From assembly GCA_963719285.1 (NCBI GenBank), contig CAVRBO010000001.1:992001-1056000 (forward strand): a DNA stretch of 64,000 nt, in the 5' to 3' direction. Under the pieces are notes generated by a model. It did no database searches. It saw only the letters and a program-made list of their open reading frames with translations, and was not told where the DNA came from. Shown here piece after piece: positions 1 to 7,541 of the stretch (its first letter is position 1; the number at the start of each line of letters is the position of its first letter). Position numbers and translations under genes: made by a program. Origin of the DNA: C-114 sp963719285 (GTDB taxonomy: Bacteria; Chloroflexota; Limnocylindria; Limnocylindrales; CSP1-4).

Positions 1-143
1 GGGACCATGACCGAGTGGAGGTCGTGGAACCCGTCCCGGTTCCTGCCGAGCACTGCGAGGGTCAGGTTGAGCTTGGCCGGCGCGAGCCGGATGACCGGTG
101 CGAGTCGCCGCGCGGCATCCGGAGCGCCGGGCTGCCCGATCAC
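1..143 (-). CDS. ispE: 4-diphosphocytidyl-2-C-methyl-D-erythritol kinase, N-terminal fragment
   Basis: Only the first 47 codons lie in the window; the rest is cut off at position 1. IspE phosphorylates CDP-methylerythritol in the MEP isoprenoid pathway. The translated fragment carries the GHMP-kinase N-terminal signature APAKLNLTL, followed by GRNRDGFHDLHSVM, which is the usual IspE pattern (K/N/G-x-DGFH-L-S-M). I chose the GTG at 143-141 because it forms a 4-base GTGA overlap with the ksgA stop, the coupling used repeatedly in this gene group. It adds about 20 residues before the first conserved motif. The neighbouring ksgA is a common ispE partner in bacteria. Confidence 0.88.
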   Translation of the reverse strand, partial: MIGQPGAPDAARRLAPVIRLAPAKLNLTLAVLGRNRDGFHDLHSVMV

Positions 144-1123
144 CGCCCGGGCCCATCGCCGGACGCCGGGCCCGTCGCGTCCGGTCCGGGGTCGTGCGGA
201 TGGCGCCGGCCGCGCCGATCGGGACCGATCGGACCGAGCGTGGACCGGAGGGCCAGCCACTCCCCGACCGAGAGCGTCTGCGGTCGCCGGGTCGGGGCGA
301 TGCCGGTCGCCGCGAGCGCGGCGTCGACACGCGCCGGCGCGATCGGGAGCTGCCGCGTCAGCACGTTGTGGATCATCTTGCGCCGCTCGCGGAACGAAGC
401 CTGGACGAGGCGCCAGAAGTCGTCGACCTCCTCCGCCGAGAGGGCCGAGAGCGGGCCATCGCGGAGCGGCTCGACGGCGATGACCGCCGAATCGACGCTC
501 GGCTCCGGCTCGAACGCGCCGGGCGGGACCCGGAAGGCGACGCGGACAGCCGCATGGGCCTGCACGAAGACCGACAGGTAGCTCATCGCCCCCGGAGGAG
601 CGGCGATCCGCTCGGCGACCTCGCGCTGGACCATGAGCACGGCCCGGGCGGGCCGAGGCTCGGCCTCGAGCAGCCGATGGAGGATCGGGCTCGTCACGTG
701 GTACGGCAGGTTGGCGACGACGTCGTAGGGCGGAGCAAGGAGGGCGGTCAGGTCCTGGTCGAGCGCATCGCCCTCGATGAGACGCAGCCCGCCGGGGGCC
801 GCCGCGTCCGCGTCGGCCAGGGCGAGCTCGTCGACGAACGCCGAGCGCACCCGGGCCGCGAGCGCCCGGTCGAGCTCGACGGCCGTTACCGTGGCGCCGG
901 CCGCGAGGAGGCCGCCCGTCAGGATCCCGAGTCCGGGCCCGATCTCAAGGACGCGCCGACCCGGGGTGGGAGCCGCTTCGGCGAGGATCGCGTCGAGCAC
1001 GTCGATGTCGGCGAGGAAGTTCTGCGAGAGCGCGTGGCGGGCGTGGAGGCCCGCCTCCTTCAGGGTCCGCCGGACGGCATCTGCGTCGAGGCGGGGCGGG
1101 CGCGTGCCGATGGGGCCGGTCAT
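140..1123 (-). CDS. ksgA: 16S rRNA (adenine(1518)-N(6)/adenine(1519)-N(6))-dimethyltransferase
   Basis: KsgA (RsmA) dimethylates two adjacent adenines in the 3' hairpin of 16S rRNA late in 30S assembly, using S-adenosylmethionine. The 327-residue product has HALSQNFL near residues 30-37, the SAM-binding loop LEIGPGLGILT at 59-69, the acidic motif AVELD at 81-85, and the catalytic NLPY motif at 138-141. I started it at the ATG at 1123-1121, which overlaps the tsaD stop as ATGA; a longer reading from 1234 would only add low-complexity residues inside tsaD. It lies at the end of the tsaE-tsaB-rimI-tsaD run and is translationally coupled to ispE by GTGA. Confidence 0.96.
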   Translation of the reverse strand: MTGPIGTRPPRLDADAVRRTLKEAGLHARHALSQNFLADIDVLDAILAEAAPTPGRRVLEIGPGLGILTGGLLAAGATVTAVELDRALAARVRSAFVDELALADADAAAPGGLRLIEGDALDQDLTALLAPPYDVVANLPYHVTSPILHRLLEAEPRPARAVLMVQREVAERIAAPPGAMSYLSVFVQAHAAVRVAFRVPPGAFEPEPSVDSAVIAVEPLRDGPLSALSAEEVDDFWRLVQASFRERRKMIHNVLTRQLPIAPARVDAALAATGIAPTRRPQTLSVGEWLALRSTLGPIGPDRRGRRHPHDPGPDATGPASGDGPGR

Positions 1124-2184
1124 GGGTGGGCCAGCGGCAGCGACGGGCGGGCGTCGAGCTCGAGGCCTGCCCGCTCGCCCGCGGCGAACCGGCGCGCTCC
1201 GGCCGCCCCGATCATCGCCCCGTTGTCCGTGCACAGGCCGGGCCGCGGCACGATGAGCGGCAGGTCGGACTCCGCCGCCCTCGCGGCCAGGCGCCCGCGC
1301 AGCGCGCTGTTCGCGGCCACGCCACCGCCGAGCACGATCGACCGGGCGCCGGTCGCCTCGGCCGCCCGCATGGTCTTCGCGACGAGGACGTCCACCACCG
1401 ACTCCTGGAACCCGAACGCGAGCTCGGCGACCGTCGCGTCGTCGAGGCGCGCTTCGGGGTCGCCGGGTGGCAGCCCTTCGTCCGCGCGGGCCGCATCGAC
1501 GATCCGGCGCGCCGCGGTCTTGAGCCCGCTGAAACTGAAGTCGTAGCTGTCGCCGAGCCAGGCGCGCGGGAACGCGACATCCCGGCGGACCGCGCCCGCG
1601 GCCGCCTTCTGGATGGCCGGGCCGCCGGGGTAGCCGAGGCCGAGGAGGCGGCCGACCTTGTCGAACGCCTCGCCCGCGGCGTCATCGACGGTCGTGCCGA
1701 GCAGGCGGTAGGTCAGGTGGTCGCTCATCGTGACGAGGAACGTGTGGCCGCCGCTCACGACGAGCGCGACGAGCGGGAACGTCGGCTCGGGCGGATCGGT
1801 CCCGCGGTCGGCCAGCCAGGCGGCGTACACGTGGCCCTCGAGGTGGTTGACCCCGATGAGCGGCTTGTCGTGGACCCACGCGAGCGCCTTGGCGAAGTTG
1901 ATGCCGACGAGGAGGGAGCCCGCCAGGCCCGGGCCGTAGGTCACCGCCACGGCGTCGATGTCGGGCCAGCCCACGGCGGCGTCGGTCAGTGCCGCGTCGA
2001 GGACCGGCACGATCCAGCGCAGGTGCGCTCGCGCGGCCACTTCGGGAACGATCCCGCCGGTCGCCGCGTGGAGCGCGACCTGGCTCGCCACGACGTCGGC
2101 CAGGATCGCCCGGCCGCCCTCGACGAGCGCGATGCCGGTCTCGTCGCAGCTGCTCTCGATGGCCAGGAGCAGGGGGCCGGTCAC
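1120..2184 (-). CDS. tsaD: tRNA N6-adenosine threonylcarbamoyltransferase TsaD
   Basis: TsaD transfers the threonylcarbamoyl group from TC-AMP to A37 of ANN-decoding tRNAs (t6A), working with TsaB and TsaE. The 354-residue protein starts AIESSCDETG, the family hallmark, and has the metal-binding HLEGHVYA motif with H114 and H118, plus the ASKHA ATP-binding segments VVSGGHT and VLGGGVAANS. The start is GTG at 2184, overlapping the rimI stop as GTGA. All three t6A partners are adjacent (tsaE, tsaB upstream; tsaD here), so the set is complete except for the separate TsaC/Sua5 enzyme, which is not in the window. Confidence 0.97.
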   Translation of the reverse strand: MTGPLLLAIESSCDETGIALVEGGRAILADVVASQVALHAATGGIVPEVAARAHLRWIVPVLDAALTDAAVGWPDIDAVAVTYGPGLAGSLLVGINFAKALAWVHDKPLIGVNHLEGHVYAAWLADRGTDPPEPTFPLVALVVSGGHTFLVTMSDHLTYRLLGTTVDDAAGEAFDKVGRLLGLGYPGGPAIQKAAAGAVRRDVAFPRAWLGDSYDFSFSGLKTAARRIVDAARADEGLPPGDPEARLDDATVAELAFGFQESVVDVLVAKTMRAAEATGARSIVLGGGVAANSALRGRLAARAAESDLPLIVPRPGLCTDNGAMIGAAGARRFAAGERAGLELDARPSLPLAHP

Positions 2185-2756
2185 CGGGTGGGGTCCTCGG
2201 GACCGGGGCCCGGGCCAACGCCGGCTCCGCGGGACGCGCCGGCGTCCAGCTCGCGACCGTCGTCCAGGCTCGCCCGGAGCCGGGCGATGCGGGCCCGCAT
2301 CGACGGCTCGCCGAGCGGTTCGGTGGTCATGATCAGGGCGTCCTCGTTGTCGTCGCTGTAGTAGCGCGGCCGCAGCCCCACCGGCCGGAAGCCGTACTTC
2401 TCGTAGAGCTTGCGGGCGGCCACGTTCGACAGGCGGACCTCGAGGGTGGCCTCGCGGGCGCCGTTCGCGACCGCCACGTCCAGCATCGCGAGCAGGAGCC
2501 GCTCCCCGATCGAGCGACGCCGGAAGTCCGGATGGACCGCGAACGTCGTCACGTGGGCCTCGTCGAGCATGAGCCAGATGCCGGCGAACGCGACGATGCG
2601 GCCGTCGAGCCGGGCGACCCGGTAGTGGGCCAGCCGGTTCGTCTCGATCTCGGCCGGGTAGGCGTGGGCCGGCCAGGGCGTCGAGAAGCTCCGCCGCTCG
2701 ATCTCCCGGACCGCGTCGAGATCCGGGAGCCCCATCTGCTCGATCTCGAGCCTCAC
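2181..2756 (-). CDS. rimI: ribosomal protein S18-alanine N-acetyltransferase-like GNAT enzyme
   Basis: GNAT-family acetyltransferase of 191 residues. RimI acetylates the N-terminal alanine of S18. The GNAT core is visible: motif D/A strands WLMLDEAHVTTFAVHPDFR, the acetyl-CoA loop RRRSIGERLLLAML near residues 79-92, and the motif B region NVAARKLYEKYGF. The start is GTG at 2756, forming GTGA with the tsaB stop; the first ATG lies seven codons further in. The C-terminus carries an acidic, glycine/proline-rich tail of about 30 residues that is not part of the fold. Position between tsaB and tsaD is the standard RimI context, which supports this name over a generic acetyltransferase. Confidence 0.9.
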   Translation of the reverse strand: MRLEIEQMGLPDLDAVREIERRSFSTPWPAHAYPAEIETNRLAHYRVARLDGRIVAFAGIWLMLDEAHVTTFAVHPDFRRRSIGERLLLAMLDVAVANGAREATLEVRLSNVAARKLYEKYGFRPVGLRPRYYSDDNEDALIMTTEPLGEPSMRARIARLRASLDDGRELDAGASRGAGVGPGPGPEDPTR

Positions 2757-3460
2757 CGGGGGTCGTGCGACCACGTCACCGTTCCCGACTCGCGCGCGAC
2801 GCCTCGCGGCAGGGTCACATACTCCGGCACGAGGCCGGCCAGATCGTCGACGTCGCCCGCCGCCAGGCGGCGCGCCCCGAGGCGCAGGAGCGCGGCGCCC
2901 AGGCCGGCCAGCGCCCGGTCGCCGAGTGCGCTCGCCGCGTCCGGCGCCCGTCCGGCCAGATCGACCGCCACGAGTGTCGTCGAGGCCGGCAGGTCCGGAT
3001 CCGTCCCGGCCGCCAGGCGCACCGGGCCCGCCGCTGTGACAAGGACCCGGTCCTGCGGACCGGCCGGCACGACGAGGGCCAGGTCGACCGTCGAGGGCGC
3101 CCCGAGCGCGGACGCCGCGGCGTCGAGCAGGGCCGCGCTCGTCGCGACACCCACGATCGGGATGCCGAGGCCGAGGGCGAGTCCCTTGGCGGTGGCGAGG
3201 CCGACCCGCAGCCCCGTGAACGTGCCCGGTCCGGTCCCCACGACGATCCCCCGCAGGCGCGACCGCCGGACGTTGTTCTCGCCGAGGACCCGACCCAGCG
3301 TCGGCAGCAGCGTCTCCCCGTGGCGATGGCCGGCCAGCCAGGTCGTTTCGCCCACGGGCGTGCCGTCCGGGCGGCCCAGCGCGATCACGACCCGCGACGT
3401 GGCCGTGTCGAGGGCGAGGATCGCCGGCGTGCGACCGTCGTGCCGGCCGGGACCGCTCAC
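2753..3460 (-). CDS. tsaB: tRNA threonylcarbamoyladenosine biosynthesis protein TsaB
   Basis: TsaB is the inactive ASKHA partner that holds TsaD and TsaE together in t6A synthesis. The 235-residue product begins with ILALDTATS, the family signature near residues 14-22, followed by HGETLLPTLGRVL and the GTGPGTFTGLRVGLATAKGLA segment typical of TsaB. The glycine-rich ATP motif that TsaD keeps is absent, as expected. The start is GTG at 3460 in a GTGA overlap with the tsaE stop; it ends in GTGA with rimI. The C-terminal third is alanine- and leucine-rich but follows the expected length. Confidence 0.95.
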   Translation of the reverse strand: MSGPGRHDGRTPAILALDTATSRVVIALGRPDGTPVGETTWLAGHRHGETLLPTLGRVLGENNVRRSRLRGIVVGTGPGTFTGLRVGLATAKGLALGLGIPIVGVATSAALLDAAASALGAPSTVDLALVVPAGPQDRVLVTAAGPVRLAAGTDPDLPASTTLVAVDLAGRAPDAASALGDRALAGLGAALLRLGARRLAAGDVDDLAGLVPEYVTLPRGVARESGTVTWSHDPR

Positions 3461-3957
3461 CGGATCGCCTCGAGGTACCGGACGAGGCGTCCGTCGGTCG
3501 GGCCGAGGCGGACGGTCCGTGGCCCCTCCCCGGTGCCGTCGATCGTGACGTCGAGGCGGGCCGCCGGGAGGCCGGGGGCCAGGCGATCCGCCCACTCGAT
3601 GAGCGTGACGCCGTCGGCCTGGCGCTCGTCGAGCAGTCCGTCCGCGATCGCGGCGCCATCCCCGGCGAGCCGGAACAGGTCGATGTGGAAGAGAGGCAGC
3701 CGGCCCCGGTACTCGGCCATGAGGACGAAGCTCGGCGAGATCACCGTGTCGGTCACGCCCAGGCCGAGCCCGAACCCCTTCGCGAACTGGGTCTTGCCCG
3801 CCCCGAGCTCCCCGAACAGGCACACCAGGTCACCGGGCGCGGCGACGACCGCGAGTGCGGCCCCGAGCGCGCGCATGGCCCCGGGGTCCGGCACGGTGAC
3901 GTCACGGACACCGTGGGCGACGGCGTGGGCACCGGTCGATGGTGAGATGGGCGCCAC
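3457..3957 (-). CDS. tsaE: tRNA threonylcarbamoyladenosine biosynthesis ATPase TsaE
   Basis: TsaE is the small P-loop ATPase that resets the TsaBD complex during t6A synthesis. The 166-residue product has the Walker A GELGAGKTQFAKG at about residues 49-61, VISPSFVLMAEYRG (switch region) and the conserved HIDLFRLAGD and LIEWADRL motifs. I placed the start at the GTG at 3957, a few bases after the stop of the 339-residue gene at 3966; no in-frame ATG exists between that GTG and the conserved region. It is the first gene of the tsaE-tsaB-rimI-tsaD-ksgA-ispE coupled group. Confidence 0.94.
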   Translation of the reverse strand: MAPISPSTGAHAVAHGVRDVTVPDPGAMRALGAALAVVAAPGDLVCLFGELGAGKTQFAKGFGLGLGVTDTVISPSFVLMAEYRGRLPLFHIDLFRLAGDGAAIADGLLDERQADGVTLIEWADRLAPGLPAARLDVTIDGTGEGPRTVRLGPTDGRLVRYLEAIR

Positions 3958-3965
3958 CGGAGGGC

Positions 3966-4985
3966 TCAGGCGAACCGCTCGAGGTCGCCCAGCGGGACGA
4001 CCGCGGCCGTCCCGTCGTCGAAGCGGATCCGGCCGGCCTCCAGGTGGGCGCCGGCGCGGAATCGGCGCAACCCGGCGAGGCCCTCCCAGCGGCCCTCGCG
4101 ACCGGCCCACGGTCCGTGGGCGATGCGCACGTGGACCGGATCGAGCTCCGGCACCTCGGCCGGGGCGAACCCGAACAGCAGGCACGGCGGATCGGCGGCG
4201 ATGCCGACCTCACGACCCGCATGGGCGCGCAGGAGGGCGAGGGCCGGTTCCGCGATCGGGCGGCGGAGGTGGCCGTCGAGGACGAGGACGCCGAACGGGG
4301 CGGCCCGATGCAGGCTCGCCCGCTGTCGCGCCTCGGATGCGGCGAAGTCACGGCCGTCCTTGTCCGACAGCGCGGCGACGACGATGCCCCGGACGCCCAT
4401 CGCCCGGGCCCGGCTCAGCGTCTCCGCGTCGACCCGGGCGTCGAACACGAGGATCGTCCCCGCACGCCCCACGTCGATCGCCCCGGGCCGCGCCTCCCCA
4501 TCGCCGGTGGCCGCGATCTCCAGCCGGCCGCGGGCCGGGCCGCCGAGCGACTGGACACCCAGGAGCGCGAGGCCGGGCACATCGACCGACAGGGCGATCC
4601 CCGGCCGGACATCGCGGACGACTCCCGCCGCCGGCGCCTCGAGCGCGTCGACGGCCGTGCCGACGGCCATCCGCCAGCGACCGTCGGCCCGGGTGACGAG
4701 CTCACCGCCGGATCCATCGGCCGCCGCGACCCAGGCCCCCGACCGCGACGCCGCGCCCGTCGCGGCGGTGCCGGCGTCCACCAGGGTCGCCTCGGCCGTC
4801 CGCTCGGCCAGCGGCGCCCCGGGGGAGACGACGTCGCCGGCGCGCACGAGGGGCCGGTCCCCGACGGCGAGCGGGAACCGGACGAGCGGATCGTGGAGGG
4901 TCAGACGGTGCACCCGGACGAGGGCGAGGCCCGGTGCGAGCTCCTGCGGGGCACGGCGGGCGCCCGGCGGCGGCGTCCCGATCAA
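3966..4985 (-). CDS. protein of unknown function downstream of MutL-like ATPase
   Basis: I do not recognise a named family. The 339-residue product has three visible parts: an N-terminal barrel-like stretch with GDRPLVRAGDVVSPGAPLAE (about residues 42-61), which recalls lipoyl/biotinyl-type barrel-sandwich hybrids such as RnfC; a middle alpha/beta region with GTILVFDARVDAETLSRARA, GIVVAALSDKDG and LLFGFAPAEVPELD; and a C-terminal KOW/SH3-like segment (VRIAHGPWAGREGRWEGL ... IRFDDGTAAVVPLGDLERF). No signal peptide or membrane helix is evident. The start is TTG at 4985, chosen for the AGGGGG ribosome site 6 bases upstream; no ATG lies nearby. The upstream MutL-like gene ends 30 bases away, so the two are probably co-transcribed and may work together. 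Confidence 0.72.
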   Translation of the reverse strand: MIGTPPPGARRAPQELAPGLALVRVHRLTLHDPLVRFPLAVGDRPLVRAGDVVSPGAPLAERTAEATLVDAGTAATGAASRSGAWVAAADGSGGELVTRADGRWRMAVGTAVDALEAPAAGVVRDVRPGIALSVDVPGLALLGVQSLGGPARGRLEIAATGDGEARPGAIDVGRAGTILVFDARVDAETLSRARAMGVRGIVVAALSDKDGRDFAASEARQRASLHRAAPFGVLVLDGHLRRPIAEPALALLRAHAGREVGIAADPPCLLFGFAPAEVPELDPVHVRIAHGPWAGREGRWEGLAGLRRFRAGAHLEAGRIRFDDGTAAVVPLGDLERFA

Positions 4986-5015
4986 TGGGTGCCCCCTATC
5001 ATCCGGTGCCCCCGC

Positions 5016-6650
5016 TCATCCGATGCCCCCGGTCCACAACGCGTCCTGCCAGGCGATGAGCAGCTCGCGCCGATGCTCGGGGCGATCCGGCAGGCGCAGC
5101 GGCACGTCGCGCAGGTCGACGAGCAGCCCACCCAGGCCGCCACCGACCTCGACCGAGAACTTCCGGCCGCGGGTTCCGAGCACGACGGGCTCCGAGAACG
5201 CGAATTCGGCGGTGGCGATCTGGCCCGGCGGCAGGTCGACCAGCTGGAGCGCGCCGGGGACGAGATCGAGCTCCGAGAGGCCCGCCCCGGCCCGGATCGT
5301 CAGGCGGCCCGCGCTCCGCCCGGCACGCAGGCCCCGGGGCGAGATGACGCTGCCGAGCGGCGCCAGCAGGTCGTCCGCGAGGTCCTCCATGAGGCGCCGG
5401 CGTTGCGACTCCTCCGGCACGACCCCCAGCGGGGCGAGGAGCCGGGCGTGATCCAGGGTGAGTTGGCAGGCGGCCGGCCGGCGGATGGTGTCGGCGAGGG
5501 CCAGGGCCACCGCCGGGCCGGGGGCCACCGCGAACGCCCCGCCCGTCGCCACGATGAGATCCGGTGGTGGCAGCTCGTCGATCGCAGGGGTGGCGTCCAC
5601 GAGCCGGACGAGCGCGGCCCGGGCCGCGGCCAGGCGGAGCGCGGCGCCGTCGCCGTCCGCGTCGCCCCACGGAGAGCGTCGCAGCTCGGCCAGCCGGTCG
5701 CGCATCCGGATCCGGTCCATCGCCACGGTCGACCAGGCCATCACGCCGCCCACGATCTCCTCGTCGAGCGTCTCCGGCACGAGGCCGGCGTCGGGCACGA
5801 TGGCCGCCCGCCAGGTGGTCCCGCCCGGTTCGTCCGTGTCGGTCGGCGGCGTCGGCCAGGCCGCCACCCGGGCGCCCGAATCGAGGCCGATCGAGACCGT
5901 CTCCACCCGCCGGCCGACGACACCCGCGAGGGTCGCCGTCGCCCGCACGATCCCGCCGATCGCGTCATTCGGTCGTGCCCGCAGGCGGTCCAGGAACGCG
6001 ACGAGCGGGTCGTCGAGGAGACCCTCGGACCCCGGACCCGGGGCGAACAGCCGGGTGACCGGTGCGGCGCCGTCGAGCGGGTCGGCGGAGGCCGGCTGGC
6101 CGGCGCCACTCGCCAGGCCGCCGCTCGCGACGATCGTCAGCTCGGGACGCCGGTCCTCGATCGCGGCGAGGAGGGCGCCGAGCTGGCCGAGACGGCTCCG
6201 CTCGGCCCCGGCGGGCGGATCGAGCGTCCCCGCGAGCACGGCGTGGACGGCCGACCCGAGGGCGAGCCGGAGCAGCTCGAGCGGGCCGTCGCGCTCGACA
6301 CTGCCCGACGAGGTGCGCCAGCCGGCGGCCGCCGCGGCCCTGACCAGCCGATCGCGGGTCGCTTCGGTGGCGGCGAGCACGGCCAGCCACGGCGGGACGG
6401 CACTCCGGGCGACGAGCCGCGGCCAGCTCGCGACAGGCCCGAGATCGGACGCGCCGATCTCCCTTCCGATGGCGGCATCCGCCGCCAGGACACGCTCGAG
6501 CAGGCGATCGAGGATCGCCTCGAGCGGGATGCCCGTCGGCAGGGCGAGGGCGCCGAGGAGGCGCCAGTGGCCGGACGCGTGCCCGACGAGCGCGGCGGAC
6601 GTCGTCGCGGCGCCCTGGTCGATCGCGAAGAAGGCTCGGGGTTCGCTCAC
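5016..6650 (-). CDS. GlmL/MutL-family ASKHA ATPase-like protein, orphan
   Basis: The 544-residue product resembles the glutamate mutase-associated GlmL/MutL family (actin/hsp70-fold, thought to protect or reactivate B12 mutases). Visible motifs: phosphate loop FFAIDQGAATTSAAL at residues 7-21, a second loop TIVASGGLASG, the adenosine-binding DLIVATGGAFA, and the family-like C-terminus with PLGSVISPRG, LVDLPPGQIATAEF and LLVDLRDVPLRLP. The usual IDIGST(T) is altered to IDQGAAT. No mutase or cobalamin gene is in the window, so the usual partner is missing and the true role is open. The start is GTG at 6650, with a TAGCAT -10-like box 6 bases before it. About 100 residues longer than typical GlmL. 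Confidence 0.78.
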   Translation of the reverse strand: MSEPRAFFAIDQGAATTSAALVGHASGHWRLLGALALPTGIPLEAILDRLLERVLAADAAIGREIGASDLGPVASWPRLVARSAVPPWLAVLAATEATRDRLVRAAAAAGWRTSSGSVERDGPLELLRLALGSAVHAVLAGTLDPPAGAERSRLGQLGALLAAIEDRRPELTIVASGGLASGAGQPASADPLDGAAPVTRLFAPGPGSEGLLDDPLVAFLDRLRARPNDAIGGIVRATATLAGVVGRRVETVSIGLDSGARVAAWPTPPTDTDEPGGTTWRAAIVPDAGLVPETLDEEIVGGVMAWSTVAMDRIRMRDRLAELRRSPWGDADGDGAALRLAAARAALVRLVDATPAIDELPPPDLIVATGGAFAVAPGPAVALALADTIRRPAACQLTLDHARLLAPLGVVPEESQRRRLMEDLADDLLAPLGSVISPRGLRAGRSAGRLTIRAGAGLSELDLVPGALQLVDLPPGQIATAEFAFSEPVVLGTRGRKFSVEVGGGLGGLLVDLRDVPLRLPDRPEHRRELLIAWQDALWTGGIG

Positions 6651-6656
6651 CCGCCT

Positions 6657-6662
6657 ATGCTA
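6657..6662 (-). promoter_or_regulatory. -10-like box TAGCAT before the MutL-like gene
   Basis: Read on the minus strand, TAGCAT ends 6 bases before the GTG start at 6650. That spacing puts the expected transcription start on the start codon itself, the arrangement of leaderless genes, for which a TANNNT box is typical. There is no convincing ribosome site or -35 box. The 70-base spacer from the 96-residue gene is one of the few gaps in this gene group. Prediction from sequence only. Confidence 0.4.
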
Positions 6663-6720
6663 CCCGCGGCACCGGGTCCGGGCCGCGGGGCAGCGGGGCG
6701 ATCCGGGCCGGGCGACGCCC

Positions 6721-7011
6721 TCAGGCGTCCCAGCCGGTCTCGCCCTCGAGCTCCTCGAGGCGCTCGATCAGCTGTTCGATGCCGTCGTCGTCGGCGAGGA
6801 TCTCGCTGGCGGTGGCCAGCTCGCCGCCGAAGAACCCGCGCAGGACCGGGTCGAAGAAGAGCATCGCGTTCGCGCCCAGGGGTCGATAGGGCCGGCTGGC
6901 CTGGAGAAAATGGACGGCCGGGGTCGTCAGGCCCCGCAACTGGATCTCGCGGGCGAGCTCCTCCACGAGCTCGTCGCGCTGCTCCTCGGGCGATGTCAGC
7001 GGACCGGTCAA
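6721..7011 (-). CDS. small acidic conserved-looking protein, function unknown
   Basis: A 96-residue soluble acidic protein that I cannot place in a family. The N-terminal third is a charged helix (SPEEQRDELVEELAREIQLRGL); the centre is hydrophobic and aromatic (TPAVHFLQAS, ANAMLFFDPVLRGFFGGELA), and the C-terminus is a second acidic helix (IEQLIERLEELEGETGWDA). No membrane segment or metal motif is evident. The start is TTG at 7011, which forms a 4-base TTGA overlap with the macro-domain gene stop; GC-rich third codon positions and the coupling support that it is real. It is followed 70 bases later by the MutL-like gene. Confidence 0.68.
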   Translation of the reverse strand: MTGPLTSPEEQRDELVEELAREIQLRGLTTPAVHFLQASRPYRPLGANAMLFFDPVLRGFFGGELATASEILADDDGIEQLIERLEELEGETGWDA

Positions 7012-7541
7012 GGGGCGCTCCCGACCCGACCCGGCTCGGTCGCGGCGATGGCCGCCTCGAACGCCCGGTACGTCGCGGCGCCGCGCAGGGCGAAGATGAC
7101 GTGACCCAGCGAGGGCGCGTCCGCCAGCGCCGCGCGGACCCCCGAGACCGTGATGCGCGCGGCCTCGTCGAGCGGGAAGCCACCCACGCCCGTGCCGAGC
7201 GCCGGGAACGCGATGCTCGTCACGCCGTTCTCGCGGGCGCGGTCCATCGCGCTGCGCACCGCCTCGGCGATCGCGGGGCCGCTCGTCCGCCGGTCCGCGT
7301 CGATCGAGACCGCGTGGATGATGAAGCGGGCGGCCAGTTCACCGGCCTTGGTCACGATCGCGCCGCCGACGGGCACGGGGCCCTGGCGCACCGCCTCGAA
7401 CTCGATGGCGTCCCCGCCCCGCCGCTTCAGGGCGCCGCCGACCCCGGTCGACATCCAGAGCGTCGTGCTCGCGGGGTTCACGATCGCGTCGACTTCGAGG
7501 TCGACGATATCCCCGTTCCAGCATTCGATTCGGGCGGCCAC
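7008..7541 (-). CDS. macro-domain (ADP-ribose-binding) protein
   Basis: A single stand-alone macro domain of 177 residues, a fold that binds or hydrolyses ADP-ribose derivatives (for example O-acetyl-ADP-ribose). Visible motifs: GDIVDLEVDAIVNPAST, the loop GVGGALKRRGG, PVGGAIVTKAGEL, FIIHAVSID and the phosphate loop ALGTGVGGFPLDEAA. Layout resembles Af1521-type single-domain proteins. I chose the GTG at 7541 because a strong GGAGGAG ribosome site lies 8 bases upstream and the motif-bearing region starts at once. The gene therefore begins inside the last 64 bases of alr. It is coupled by TTGA to the next small gene. Substrate is not predictable. Confidence 0.87.
   Translation of the reverse strand: MAARIECWNGDIVDLEVDAIVNPASTTLWMSTGVGGALKRRGGDAIEFEAVRQGPVPVGGAIVTKAGELAARFIIHAVSIDADRRTSGPAIAEAVRSAMDRARENGVTSIAFPALGTGVGGFPLDEAARITVSGVRAALADAPSLGHVIFALRGAATYRAFEAAIAATEPGRVGSAP

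Noticed and set aside
1124..1234. Longer N-terminus for KsgA from 1234
   Set aside because: The added 37 residues overlap tsaD and are Arg/Pro-rich; the ATG at 1123 forms the ATGA overlap used by neighbours.
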